Shown one piece after another: positions 35,875 to 43,410 of a DNA stretch of 64,000 nucleotides. A program made the position numbers and the translations under genes. This DNA comes from Thalassobius vesicularis (GTDB lineage Bacteria > Pseudomonadota > Alphaproteobacteria > Rhodobacterales > Rhodobacteraceae). The notes under the pieces were generated by a model. That model saw nothing but the letters and a program-made list of their open reading frames with translations, ran no database searches and had not been told where the DNA came from. The stretch's first letter is position 1. Every line of letters begins with the position of its first letter. The DNA is taken from contig NZ_SSMD01000002.1 in NCBI RefSeq assembly GCF_004799325.1, positions 310,001 through 374,000 on the forward strand, read 5' to 3'.

Positions 35875-36747
35875 TTACAGCCGCTTTTCGAAGAAATGGT
35901 CGGGATAGGGGTCGTCGTTGAAGCGGTCGATCTCGTCCCAGCCGGCGGTGCGGTACATGGCGACCGCCTCGGGCAGGGCCGAGTTGGTGTCCAGCCGCAG
36001 GGTTGTGATGCCCAGATCGCGGGCGATGGATTCGATCCGGGTCATCAGGCGTTTGGCCAGCCCCATGCCGCGCGCGGCGGGGGAAACCCACAGGCGCTTG
36101 ATCTCGGCATAGCCCTTGTCGGTGCCTTTCAGGCCGACGCAGGCCAGCGGCAACCCATCCGACATCGCCACCAGAAACGCGCCGCGCGGGCGGATCATGT
36201 CGGTGGCGCCCGGATCGGCGGACAGTTTCACGTCAAATCCGGTGCGCAGGCGGCGGCCCAGCTCGGCGTAATATTCGGTCAGGCAGTGGATGGCGCGGGG
36301 GTCGCGCGGGTCCATCTCCAGCATCTCGACATCCTGCCCGAGGGCCGAGGCGATGAGGTCCATCGCCTCTAGCAGGGCCTGCGGTTTGGGGTGGCGGGCC
36401 AGCAATGCCTGCGCGCGGGCGTCGGACAGCGCGTCATACTCGGCCAGTTCGGCCTGCCCGGCGGAGGTCAGCGTGGCCAGCTTGCGGCGGCCATCGGCGG
36501 GATCGGGGGTCAGCGCGACCAGCCCGTCCCGTTGCAGCGCCTTCAGGAAGCGCGACAACAGCGCCTTGTCGAGGTCCAGATAGGTGCGGATCGCCTCCAG
36601 CTCGGGCGAGTGGTGGCCGATCGCGTGCAGCACCCGCGCAGGCCCCAACGGACGGCCCCGCCCCAGAAACGACTGGTCCAAAGCGCCGGTTTCACGGGTG
36701 ACGGCGCGATTGAAGCGGCGGATGCGGGTGATGGGATCGGCGGGCAT
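35875..36747 (-). CDS. MarR-type helix-turn-helix/GNAT acetyltransferase fusion
   Basis: The 290-residue protein joins an N-terminal MarR-like winged helix (about residues 1-140; LDLDKALLSRFLKALQRDGL, then LTPDPADGRRKLATLTSAG) to a C-terminal GNAT domain. The GNAT domain spans about 150-290 and has IKRLWVSPAARGMGLAKRLM with the acetyl-CoA loop ARGMGLA. Fusions of this type occur in many bacteria; the acetyl acceptor is unknown. The ATG at 36747 has AAGG nine bases upstream, and that site lies inside a candidate operator. Two operators and a -35/-10 pair upstream suggest autoregulation. Confidence 0.9.
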   Translation of the reverse strand: MPADPITRIRRFNRAVTRETGALDQSFLGRGRPLGPARVLHAIGHHSPELEAIRTYLDLDKALLSRFLKALQRDGLVALTPDPADGRRKLATLTSAGQAELAEYDALSDARAQALLARHPKPQALLEAMDLIASALGQDVEMLEMDPRDPRAIHCLTEYYAELGRRLRTGFDVKLSADPGATDMIRPRGAFLVAMSDGLPLACVGLKGTDKGYAEIKRLWVSPAARGMGLAKRLMTRIESIARDLGITTLRLDTNSALPEAVAMYRTAGWDEIDRFNDDPYPDHFFEKRL

Positions 36748-36749
36748 AT

Positions 36750-36806
36750 GGTTTACCTTGGTCAATCGTTTTGGTTTACTTAAGTCAACCACACCCCCCG
36801 CGTCAA
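36750..36806 (-). promoter_or_regulatory. Promoter with tandem operators of the MarR-GNAT gene
   Basis: GGTTTACCTTGGTCAATC (36750-36767) and GGTTTACTTAAGTCAACC (36773-36790) are two copies of GGTTTAC-N4-GTCAAYC, 23 bp apart. The second is a near-perfect palindrome. On the gene strand TTGACG (36801-36806), 17 bp and TTAAGT (36778-36783) could be the promoter, its -10 lying in the distal operator. The proximal operator covers the ribosome-binding site. Confidence 0.65.
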
Positions 36807-36848
36807 TCCGGGTTGACAGCGACGCCACGGCAAGGCGATTGAAACGGG

Positions 36849-37448
36849 ATGAAAAATTCGCTGCCATATGCGCCACCCGGCACGGTGATCGGGCTGTTGG
36901 GCGGGTCGTTTGACCCCGCCCACGAAGGCCACGCGCATATTACCCGCGAGGCGCTGAAACGGTTCGGGCTGGACCGGGTGTGGTGGCTGGTCAGCCCCGG
37001 CAACCCGCTAAAGGCGCGCGGACCGGCGGAAATCGGGCGGCGGATCGCGCGGGCCAAGGCGGTGATGCAACACCCGCGCGTCACCGTGACGGATATCGAG
37101 GCGCAGCTGGGCACGCGCTTCACCGCGCAGACGCTGCGGCGGCTGAAGCAGCTGTATCCCGGCGTCCGGTTCGTCTGGCTGATGGGCGCGGACAACCTGG
37201 TGCAGTTCAGCCAGTGGCAGGATTGGCAGTGGATCATGTCCAACGTCCCCGTGGGGGTGCTGGCGCGACCGGGTCAGCGGATCTCGGCCCGGGGGTCGAA
37301 GGCGGCGCAGGTGTTCCGCCACGCCCGGCTGCCGCTCGAAGCCTGCCGGGAACTGGGCCACGCACAGCCGCCGCGCTGGTGTTTCCTGAACGTCCCGATG
37401 ATGGACCATTCCTCTAGCGAAATCCGCCGTCGCGGCGACTGGCGCTAA
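36849..37448 (+). CDS. nadD: Nicotinate-nucleotide adenylyltransferase
   Basis: The 199-residue nucleotidyltransferase makes deamido-NAD from nicotinate mononucleotide and [14 protein letters not shown] (residues 18-28) contains the ATP-binding HxGH-type motif. [17 protein letters not shown] binds the nucleotide and [12 protein letters not shown] is the C-terminal SxTxxR-type motif. It is divergent from the MarR-GNAT gene; the operators of that gene begin 59 bp upstream of its ATG and might affect it too. Confidence 0.95.
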   Translation: MKNSLPYAPPGTVIGLLGGSFDPAHEGHAHITREALKRFGLDRVWWLVSPGNPLKARGPAEIGRRIARAKAVMQHPRVTVTDIEAQLGTRFTAQTLRRLKQLYPGVRFVWLMGADNLVQFSQWQDWQWIMSNVPVGVLARPGQRISARGSKAAQVFRHARLPLEACRELGHAQPPRWCFLNVPMMDHSSSEIRRRGDWR

Positions 37449-37497
37449 GGCTGGACGCTTGTTTCCAAGCCCCGGCTGGGGTTAGATTCGGCGCATC

Positions 37498-38991
37498 ATG
37501 ACTCAACGCATTTCAAGACGGTCTTTTCTGGTTTCTGCCAGCACACTTTTGATGGCGGGCCCCGTATTGGCGGGGCCTCCGGCCTTATCTTTACGCCCGC
37601 ATTTGCGGCCCGAGCGTGCCCTTTCGGGGGCCTCGGTCGGGGCGCAGACGCTGATTTCCAAGGCCCGGCTGACCGGTCAGGTCGCCTTTGCGGTGGCCGA
37701 TGCATCCTCGGGGCAGATGTTGGAGACCCACGCCGCGGCGACCGGATTGCCACCGGCCTCGGTCACGAAAACGGTCACGGCGCTGTACGCGTTGGAGCAT
37801 CTGGGCGCGAACCACCGGTTCCGCACCCGGCTGATCGCGACGGGGCCGGTGACGGGGGGGATCGTGCAGGGCGATCTGGTGCTGGCGGGCGGTGGCGATC
37901 CGACGCTGGACACCGACGCGCTGGCCAAGCTGGCCGCGCGGCTGAAGCAATCCGGCGTCAAGGGGATCACCGGGCGGTTCCTGGTCTGGGGCGGCGCCCT
38001 GCCCTATGCCCGCCAGATCGACCCCGACCAGCCCGAGCATGTCGGCTATAACCCTGCCCTGTCGGGCCTGTCGCTGAACTTCAACCGCGTGCATTTCGAG
38101 TGGAAACGCGAAGGCCAAAGCTGGGGCGTGACGATGGACGCGCGCTCGGACCGCTACCGGCCCGAGGTGCGGATGGCCACGATGGCCGTCGTGGCGCGCG
38201 ATCTGCCGACCTACACCTACCGCGACAAGGCCGGGATCGAGAGCTGGACCGTCGCCAGTGCCGCGCTAGGCAAGGGCGGGTCGCGCTGGCTGCCGGTCCG
38301 CCGCCCCGAGATTTACGCCGGGCAGGTGTTCCGCAGTCTGGCCCGCGCCCACGGCATCGCCCTGCCCGAAGAGGCGGCGACCGGCAAAGCGCCATCAGGC
38401 ACGACGCTGCTGGCGCATGAAAGCGACCCGCTGCGCGAGATTCTGCGGCTGATGCTGAAATACTCGACCAACCTGACGGCTGAACTGGTGGGTCAGGCCG
38501 CCACGCAGGCCCGCACCGGCAAGGCCGCCGACCTGCGCGGCAGTGCCCAAGAGATGAGCCGCTGGGCGGCGCAACGGCTGGGCATGACGCAAACGCGGCT
38601 GGTGGATCATTCGGGTCTGGGGGATGCGTCGCGCATATCAGCGCAGGACATGACCCGCGCGCTGGTCTCGGCGCATCAGAACGGGCCGCTGAAGGCGATG
38701 CTGAAGGGCATCCCGCTGCGCGATGCGCGCGGCAAGGTGCAAAAGAACCACCCGATCACCGTGCGGGCCAAAACCGGGACGCTGAACTTCGTCAGCGCGC
38801 TGGCGGGCTACATCTCGACCCCGGGCGGGCGCGATCTGGCCTTTGCGATCTTCACCGCCGACAACCCCCGCCGCGAAGCCCTGAGCGTGGCCGAGCGCGA
38901 GCGTCCGAAAGGCGGGCGGCACTGGAACAGGATCTCGAAAGAGCTGCAGCAGGCGCTGATCGAACGCTGGGGCACCGAATACGCGGGCTGA
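37498..38991 (+). CDS. dacB: D-alanyl-D-alanine carboxypeptidase/endopeptidase (PBP4, S13 family)
   Basis: The 497-residue penicillin-binding protein has a Tat-like signal (SRRSFLVSASTLLMAGPVLA). The active-site motifs are SVTK (S88-K91), YSTN (about residue 321) and the KTG box in RAKTGTLNFV. The long insertion between SxxK and SxN is typical of class C PBP4. It acts in the periplasm to remove terminal D-Ala or cleave cross-links. It follows nadD by 49 bp on the same strand. An L,D-transpeptidase gene lies downstream on the other strand. Confidence 0.93.
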   Translation: MTQRISRRSFLVSASTLLMAGPVLAGPPALSLRPHLRPERALSGASVGAQTLISKARLTGQVAFAVADASSGQMLETHAAATGLPPASVTKTVTALYALEHLGANHRFRTRLIATGPVTGGIVQGDLVLAGGGDPTLDTDALAKLAARLKQSGVKGITGRFLVWGGALPYARQIDPDQPEHVGYNPALSGLSLNFNRVHFEWKREGQSWGVTMDARSDRYRPEVRMATMAVVARDLPTYTYRDKAGIESWTVASAALGKGGSRWLPVRRPEIYAGQVFRSLARAHGIALPEEAATGKAPSGTTLLAHESDPLREILRLMLKYSTNLTAELVGQAATQARTGKAADLRGSAQEMSRWAAQRLGMTQTRLVDHSGLGDASRISAQDMTRALVSAHQNGPLKAMLKGIPLRDARGKVQKNHPITVRAKTGTLNFVSALAGYISTPGGRDLAFAIFTADNPRREALSVAERERPKGGRHWNRISKELQQALIERWGTEYAG

Positions 38992-39004
38992 TCCCCCAAA
39001 AGAA

Positions 39005-39034
39005 ACAAGGTGCGCCGTTGCGGGCGCACCTTGT
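39005..39034. terminator. Hairpin after dacB
   Basis: ACAAGGTGCGCC pairs perfectly with GGCGCACCTTGT around GTTGCG, 13 bp past the stop. No T run follows on the plus strand. The rest of the gap to 39254 holds no supported gene and includes an AT-rich patch at about 39140-39200. Confidence 0.5.
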
Positions 39035-39254
39035 CGGACGTTCGTGAGTGGAGCGCCAGCCTGCCCGCGCGCAGGCTGTGGCCACCTGCACGGGACAATC
39101 CGCGATTAGTGTCTTAGGTCTTTGAGGGGGGGTGCTGTCAGTTGCATGACGATAAAACCGTCTACCTTAAAACTAAAATTGAAATGCGTCGTACCAATGG
39201 CGAGACCCTGAGCCAGTTTGCCCCCCATGTCAAAGGTTATTGCCCCGAAAAATG

Positions 39255-39677
39255 TCAGGGCATGACGGTGATCAGCGTCATCTCGAACGGCCGCGCCTTG
39301 ACCAGATTGAACAGCAGATGCGCGTTGTCAGGATGCAGCCGGATGCACCCGGCCGAGGCGGGGCTGCCCAGCTTGGCCACATCCGTGGTGCCGTGGATGG
39401 CGTAGTTTCCGTGGAAAAACACCGACCAGGGCATCGGCGCGTTGTTGTACAGGCTGGAGCGGTGATTGGCCGACAGGTATTGCGGGCTGTAGGTGCCCAC
39501 CGGCGTGACCTTGCCCCTCCGGGCGGTGGAGACGGGCCAGGTGTACAGGTGCGCCTCGTCCAGAAAGACGGTCATGGATTGCTGTGACAGGTCCACCACC
39601 ACCTGCACGACCTGCGCCCGCGCGATCAGCGGCAACAGGGACAGGGCCAGGGCAAGAAAGGTCATTCGAAAGCGCAT
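39255..39677 (-). CDS. L,D-transpeptidase (YkuD domain), exported
   Basis: The 140-residue protein has a signal peptide (MTFLALALSLLPLIARAQ). A single YkuD domain carries the catalytic His in YAIHGTTD (H95) and Cys in GSPASAGCIRLHPDNA (C111). It forms 3-3 cross-links or attaches proteins to peptidoglycan in the periplasm. It is short, with no peptidoglycan-binding domain. Proximity to dacB fits a cell-wall role. Confidence 0.92.
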   Translation of the reverse strand: MRFRMTFLALALSLLPLIARAQVVQVVVDLSQQSMTVFLDEAHLYTWPVSTARRGKVTPVGTYSPQYLSANHRSSLYNNAPMPWSVFFHGNYAIHGTTDVAKLGSPASAGCIRLHPDNAHLLFNLVKARPFEMTLITVMP

Positions 39678-39755
39678 CTTGCCCCCACGATGGGGCGCGG
39701 CATGACAAGTGTCAAAGCCTTTTGGCCCGCCTGCCGGACCGATCGCAGACCCGGA

Positions 39756-40187
39756 TTACAGACTGGTGTGACGCGCGCGGGCGCCCCGCTCGATCGCGGC
39801 GGCGTGCAGGCGGTCGATGTTCAGCTCGTAGCGGATTTCCTCGAGCAGGCGCAGCTCGGTCTCGGCCAGCGTGCCATCGGCCGCGGCGACGTCGCAGGCC
39901 AGCGCATAGGCTGTCTCGAACAGTTTTTCCGGCAGGTTGTCGCGGATCAGGCCGAACAGGGCATCCAGCCCGTCCTCTTCGGCGAACAGGTCCATCACCA
40001 GCTTGCCCATGCGGTTCATCCGGTCGATGTCGTAATCGGCAAAGACCGGCAGGTGGTTCACGGCGTTCTGGATCTTCATCAACTCGGCCGTGCGGAGGTT
40101 CTCATCCGAGGCCGAAACGGCGATCATCAGCGCAACAAGGCAATCCTGCGGGCTGAGTGGATGGGTTTCTGTCTGTTCGTCGGTCAT
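39756..40187 (-). CDS. TerB-like (tellurite-resistance family) cytoplasmic protein
   Basis: The 143-residue all-helical protein has two TerB-like repeats: LVALMIAVSASDENLRTAEL and TAYALACDVAAADGTLAETE. Each carries the acidic xSDExxxxxE / AADGTxxxxE pattern that may bind metal. The ATG at 40187 is preferred; the 68-codon upstream extension is unlike the fold. TerB domains occur in stress and membrane-associated systems, but no ter genes are adjacent. It is divergent from lysK. Confidence 0.8.
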   Translation of the reverse strand: MTDEQTETHPLSPQDCLVALMIAVSASDENLRTAELMKIQNAVNHLPVFADYDIDRMNRMGKLVMDLFAEEDGLDALFGLIRDNLPEKLFETAYALACDVAAADGTLAETELRLLEEIRYELNIDRLHAAAIERGARARHTSL

Positions 40188-40309
40188 TTGACTGATCCTG
40201 CATGTCTGTGTCGCAGTGCAGAATATTGACTGCGCGCGCCCCTCGCAATAGGAAGCGGCGGTCTGCCGCGCATGGGGCGCGTGCGGACCCGATCCTATTG
40301 GAGAGAGAC

Positions 40310-41884
40310 ATGTCTGATCTGCGTGACGCCGCGATGAATTCCAAAGCCTGGCCCTTTGAAGAAGCCCGGACCCTGGCCAAGCGTTACGCAAAGAAACCGC
40401 CAGAGAAGGGATACGTCCTGTTCGAGACCGGCTATGGCCCCTCGGGTCTGCCGCATATCGGCACCTTCGGCGAGGTCGCGCGCACCACGATGATCCGCCG
40501 CGCGTTCGAAGTGATCAGCGACATTCCCACCCGTCTGATCTGTTTCTCGGATGACATGGACGGCATGCGCAAGGTGCCCGACAACGTGCCCAATCAGGAC
40601 ATGCTGCACGCCAATATCCAGAAGCCGCTGACCTCGGTCCCCGATCCCTTCGGCGAATTCGACAGCTTTGGCGGCCATAACAACGCCATGCTGCGCCGGT
40701 TCCTGGACACGTTCGGGTTTGAATACGAATTTTACTCGGCCACCGAGTTCTACAAGTCGGGCCAATTCGACGCCGTGCTGAAGCGCGCGGTCGAAAAATA
40801 CGACGACATCATGAAGGTCATGCTGAAATCCCTGCGGGACGAGCGCGCCTCGACCTACTCGATCTTCCTGCCGATCCACCCGGAAACCGGCCGCGTCCTT
40901 TACGTGCCGATGAAAGAGGTGAACGCGACCGACTACACCATCACCTTCGACGACGAGGACGGCCGCGAATGGACCCTGCCCGTCACCGGCGGCAACGTGA
41001 AACTGCAGTGGAAGCCCGACTTCGGCGCCCGCTGGGCCGCGCTGGACGTGGATTTCGAGATGTACGGCAAGGATCACAGCACCAACACGCCGATCTATGA
41101 CCGCATCTGCGAGATCCTGGGCGGCAAGAAGCCGGAACATTTCACCTACGAGCTGTTCCTGGACGAAAACGGTGAAAAGATTTCCAAGTCGAAAGGCAAC
41201 GGCCTGACGATCGACGAATGGCTGACCTATGCCAGCACGGAATCGCTGTCGTACTTCATGTACCTCAAGCCCAAGACCGCCAAGCGGATGCATTTCGACG
41301 TGATCCCCAAGGCGGTGGATGAATACCACCAGCAGCTGCGCGCCTATCCCGATCAGGATGCCGCCGGCAAGGTAAACAACCCGGTGTTCCACATCCACAA
41401 CGGCAACCCGCCGGCCTCGACCATGGTGGTGCCGTTCGGCATGCTGCTGAACCTGGCATCTGTGTCGGGGGCCGAGGACAAGGAAACGCTGTGGGGCTTC
41501 ATCCGCCGCTATGCGCCCGATGCCTCTCCGCAAGCGAACGCCGACATGGATCAGGCCGCCGGATTCGCGGTGCGCTACTACAATGATTTCGTGAAGCCGA
41601 CCAAGGTGTTCCGCGCGCCCACGGATCTGGAGCGCGAAGCCCTGCAAGAGCTGCGCGCGCAACTGGCCGCCTATGACGGCGCGCTGGACGACGAGGCGCT
41701 GCAATCCATCGTCTACGCCGTGGGCCGTGACCGGTTCGACCCGCTGCGCGACTGGTTCAAGGCGCTGTACGAGGTGCTGCTGGGCGCGTCCCAAGGCCCG
41801 CGTTTCGGCGGCTTCATCGCGCTTTACGGCGTGCAGGAAACCGTTGCGCTGATCGACCAGGCCCTGGCGGGCGAGCTGGTCTGA
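40310..41884 (+). CDS. lysK: Class I lysyl-tRNA synthetase
   Basis: The 524-residue enzyme is the archaeal-type class I LysRS common in Alphaproteobacteria in place of class II LysS. The HIGH region is [10 protein letters not shown] (residues 43-52) and the KMSKS loop is [10 protein letters not shown] (about 288-297). The ATG at 40310 follows GGAGAGAG. It is transcribed alone, with a strong terminator 19 bp after the stop. Confidence 0.96.
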   Translation: MSDLRDAAMNSKAWPFEEARTLAKRYAKKPPEKGYVLFETGYGPSGLPHIGTFGEVARTTMIRRAFEVISDIPTRLICFSDDMDGMRKVPDNVPNQDMLHANIQKPLTSVPDPFGEFDSFGGHNNAMLRRFLDTFGFEYEFYSATEFYKSGQFDAVLKRAVEKYDDIMKVMLKSLRDERASTYSIFLPIHPETGRVLYVPMKEVNATDYTITFDDEDGREWTLPVTGGNVKLQWKPDFGARWAALDVDFEMYGKDHSTNTPIYDRICEILGGKKPEHFTYELFLDENGEKISKSKGNGLTIDEWLTYASTESLSYFMYLKPKTAKRMHFDVIPKAVDEYHQQLRAYPDQDAAGKVNNPVFHIHNGNPPASTMVVPFGMLLNLASVSGAEDKETLWGFIRRYAPDASPQANADMDQAAGFAVRYYNDFVKPTKVFRAPTDLEREALQELRAQLAAYDGALDDEALQSIVYAVGRDRFDPLRDWFKALYEVLLGASQGPRFGGFIALYGVQETVALIDQALAGELV

Positions 41885-41902
41885 GACAGCCGAAATTGAG
41901 TG

Positions 41903-41930
41903 AAAGGCCGCGCCCCGTGCGCGGCCTTTT
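41903..41930 (+). terminator. Intrinsic terminator of lysK
   Basis: AAAGGCCGCGC-CCCGT-GCGCGGCCTTTT lies between lysK and the convergent SRPBCC gene. Confidence 0.92.
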
Positions 41931-41939
41931 GCGTTTGGA

Positions 41940-42404
41940 TCAAAGGGTTTGCGCGTATTCGACCAGCTGATCCACGACGATGCCCCAGCCTTCGTAAAAC
42001 CCCATCTGCTTGTGGTTTTCGCACAGCTCGGACGTGCGGTGGCGGGCCGTGGCGGTGTAGATCGTGCCGCCCTGCCCGTCCTCGGACAGGTCCAGAATCG
42101 CGGTCATGAACGGCTCGGGCTTGGGTTTCCAGCCTTCGGTATAGGCGTCGGTGAAGACAAGGCGGCGGTTCGGGATCACCTCCAGATAGACGCCCTCGTT
42201 GCGCATCTCGTTGCCCTCGACCTCGAACACGGTGTTGAAGCGGCCACCGACGCGCAGGTCGATGTCACAGGCGGTGACGCGGTGCGGGCGTGGTACGAAA
42301 AACCGCGGAATATGTACGGGCGAGGTCCAGCAATCCCAGACCAGCGCGGGCGGGATCGGCAGGGTTCGGGTGAAACTCAGGTCGGTGGTGGGGTCCAGCT
42401 CCAT
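41940..42404 (-). CDS. SRPBCC/AHSA1-like protein
   Basis: The 154-residue protein has the START/Bet v1 pattern: FTRTLPIPPALVWDCWTSPV, then DLRVGGRFNTVFEVEG, then GVYLEVIPNRRLVFTD, and an MGFYEGWG C-terminal helix. Such proteins bind small hydrophobic ligands or act as Hsp90 co-chaperone-like domains; the ligand is not predictable. The ATG at 42404 has AAAGG eight bases upstream; an ATG five codons earlier (42419) is the alternative. Confidence 0.85.
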   Translation of the reverse strand: MELDPTTDLSFTRTLPIPPALVWDCWTSPVHIPRFFVPRPHRVTACDIDLRVGGRFNTVFEVEGNEMRNEGVYLEVIPNRRLVFTDAYTEGWKPKPEPFMTAILDLSEDGQGGTIYTATARHRTSELCENHKQMGFYEGWGIVVDQLVEYAQTL

Positions 42405-42527
42405 CGCGGTGCCTTTCATGAGAGGGGTGCCGCCATGAGGCCCCCGGACGCCGGGATTCGGCAAGGGAAATCCCACGGGTTGCGAACCGCGCGCAATGGG
42501 GCCAGTCTGCCCGCAAAGGAGCGCCCC

Positions 42528-43265
42528 ATGACCGGATACGAACCGCTGAACACGCTCAAACCCGTGGCGCAGGACATCTGGCTGATCGACGGGCCGGCGA
42601 TCCGGTTCTACGGGATGCCGTTTTCCACCCGCGCCACGGTGATCCGGCTGGCCGATGGCGGGCTGTGGGTGCATTCGCCCACGCAGCTGACCGAAGGCCT
42701 GCGGGCTGAACTGGGCGCGCTTGGCCCCGTGCGCCACCTGATCGCGCCGAACTGGATCCACTACGCCTGGGTGCATCACTGGCAGGTCGCATGGCCCGCG
42801 GCGCAGGCCTGGGCCGCGCCGGGGGTGACGGACCGGGCCGCGCGCAAGGGCGTGCCGGTGAAATTCGACCACGCGCTGGGGGATCAGGCCCCGGCAGACT
42901 GGGCCGGACAGATCGAGCAGATGATCGTCAAGGGCAGCTTCGTGCACCGCGAGGCGGTGTTCTTTCACACTGCCAGCCGCACCCTGATCCTGACCGACCT
43001 GATCGAGAATTTCGAACCCGCCAAGCTGCCGTGGTGGATGCGGATCGCCACCCGGATCGGCGGCATTCAGGCCCCCGACGGGGCGATGCCGCGCGACATG
43101 CGGCTGACCTTTCGCAACCATTTCGACGCCCTGTCGGACTGCGTGAACCGCATGGTCGCCTGGGGGCCCGAACGGGTGATCCTGGCGCATGGCGAGTGGT
43201 TCCGTCAGGACGGCGCTGCCCGTCTGAAACGCGCCTTCCGCTGGCTGCCGCAGCAGCGCGGCTGA
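42528..43265 (+). CDS. DUF4336 family protein (metallo-hydrolase-like)
   Basis: The 245-residue protein MTGYEPLNTLKPVAQDIWLI... matches DUF4336 by its LIAPNWIHYAWVHHWQ, TLILTDLIENFEP and RVILAHGEWF segments. The His and Asp residues recall a degenerate metallo-beta-lactamase fold, but the HxHxDH motif is absent. The function is unknown. AAAGGAG lies seven bases before the ATG. It is divergent from the SRPBCC gene. Confidence 0.85.
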   Translation: MTGYEPLNTLKPVAQDIWLIDGPAIRFYGMPFSTRATVIRLADGGLWVHSPTQLTEGLRAELGALGPVRHLIAPNWIHYAWVHHWQVAWPAAQAWAAPGVTDRAARKGVPVKFDHALGDQAPADWAGQIEQMIVKGSFVHREAVFFHTASRTLILTDLIENFEPAKLPWWMRIATRIGGIQAPDGAMPRDMRLTFRNHFDALSDCVNRMVAWGPERVILAHGEWFRQDGAARLKRAFRWLPQQRG

Positions 43266-43410
43266 GTGCCTGCGGATACGGGCACCGTCACGGTGGTCTC
43301 AGCCGCTGTTAACCCTTCGTTTGCTATCCCCCCTGCCATCCGGGCGCGGACCCGGTCAGCGGATTCAGTTGATCCGGCGCGTGGCGGCGGACCTCAGGAA
43401 AGGACAGCAG

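Noticed and set aside
39142-39405. Plus-strand frame from a TTG in the AT-rich patch
   Set aside because: The last half is antisense to the L,D-transpeptidase, and no ribosome-binding site precedes the TTG.
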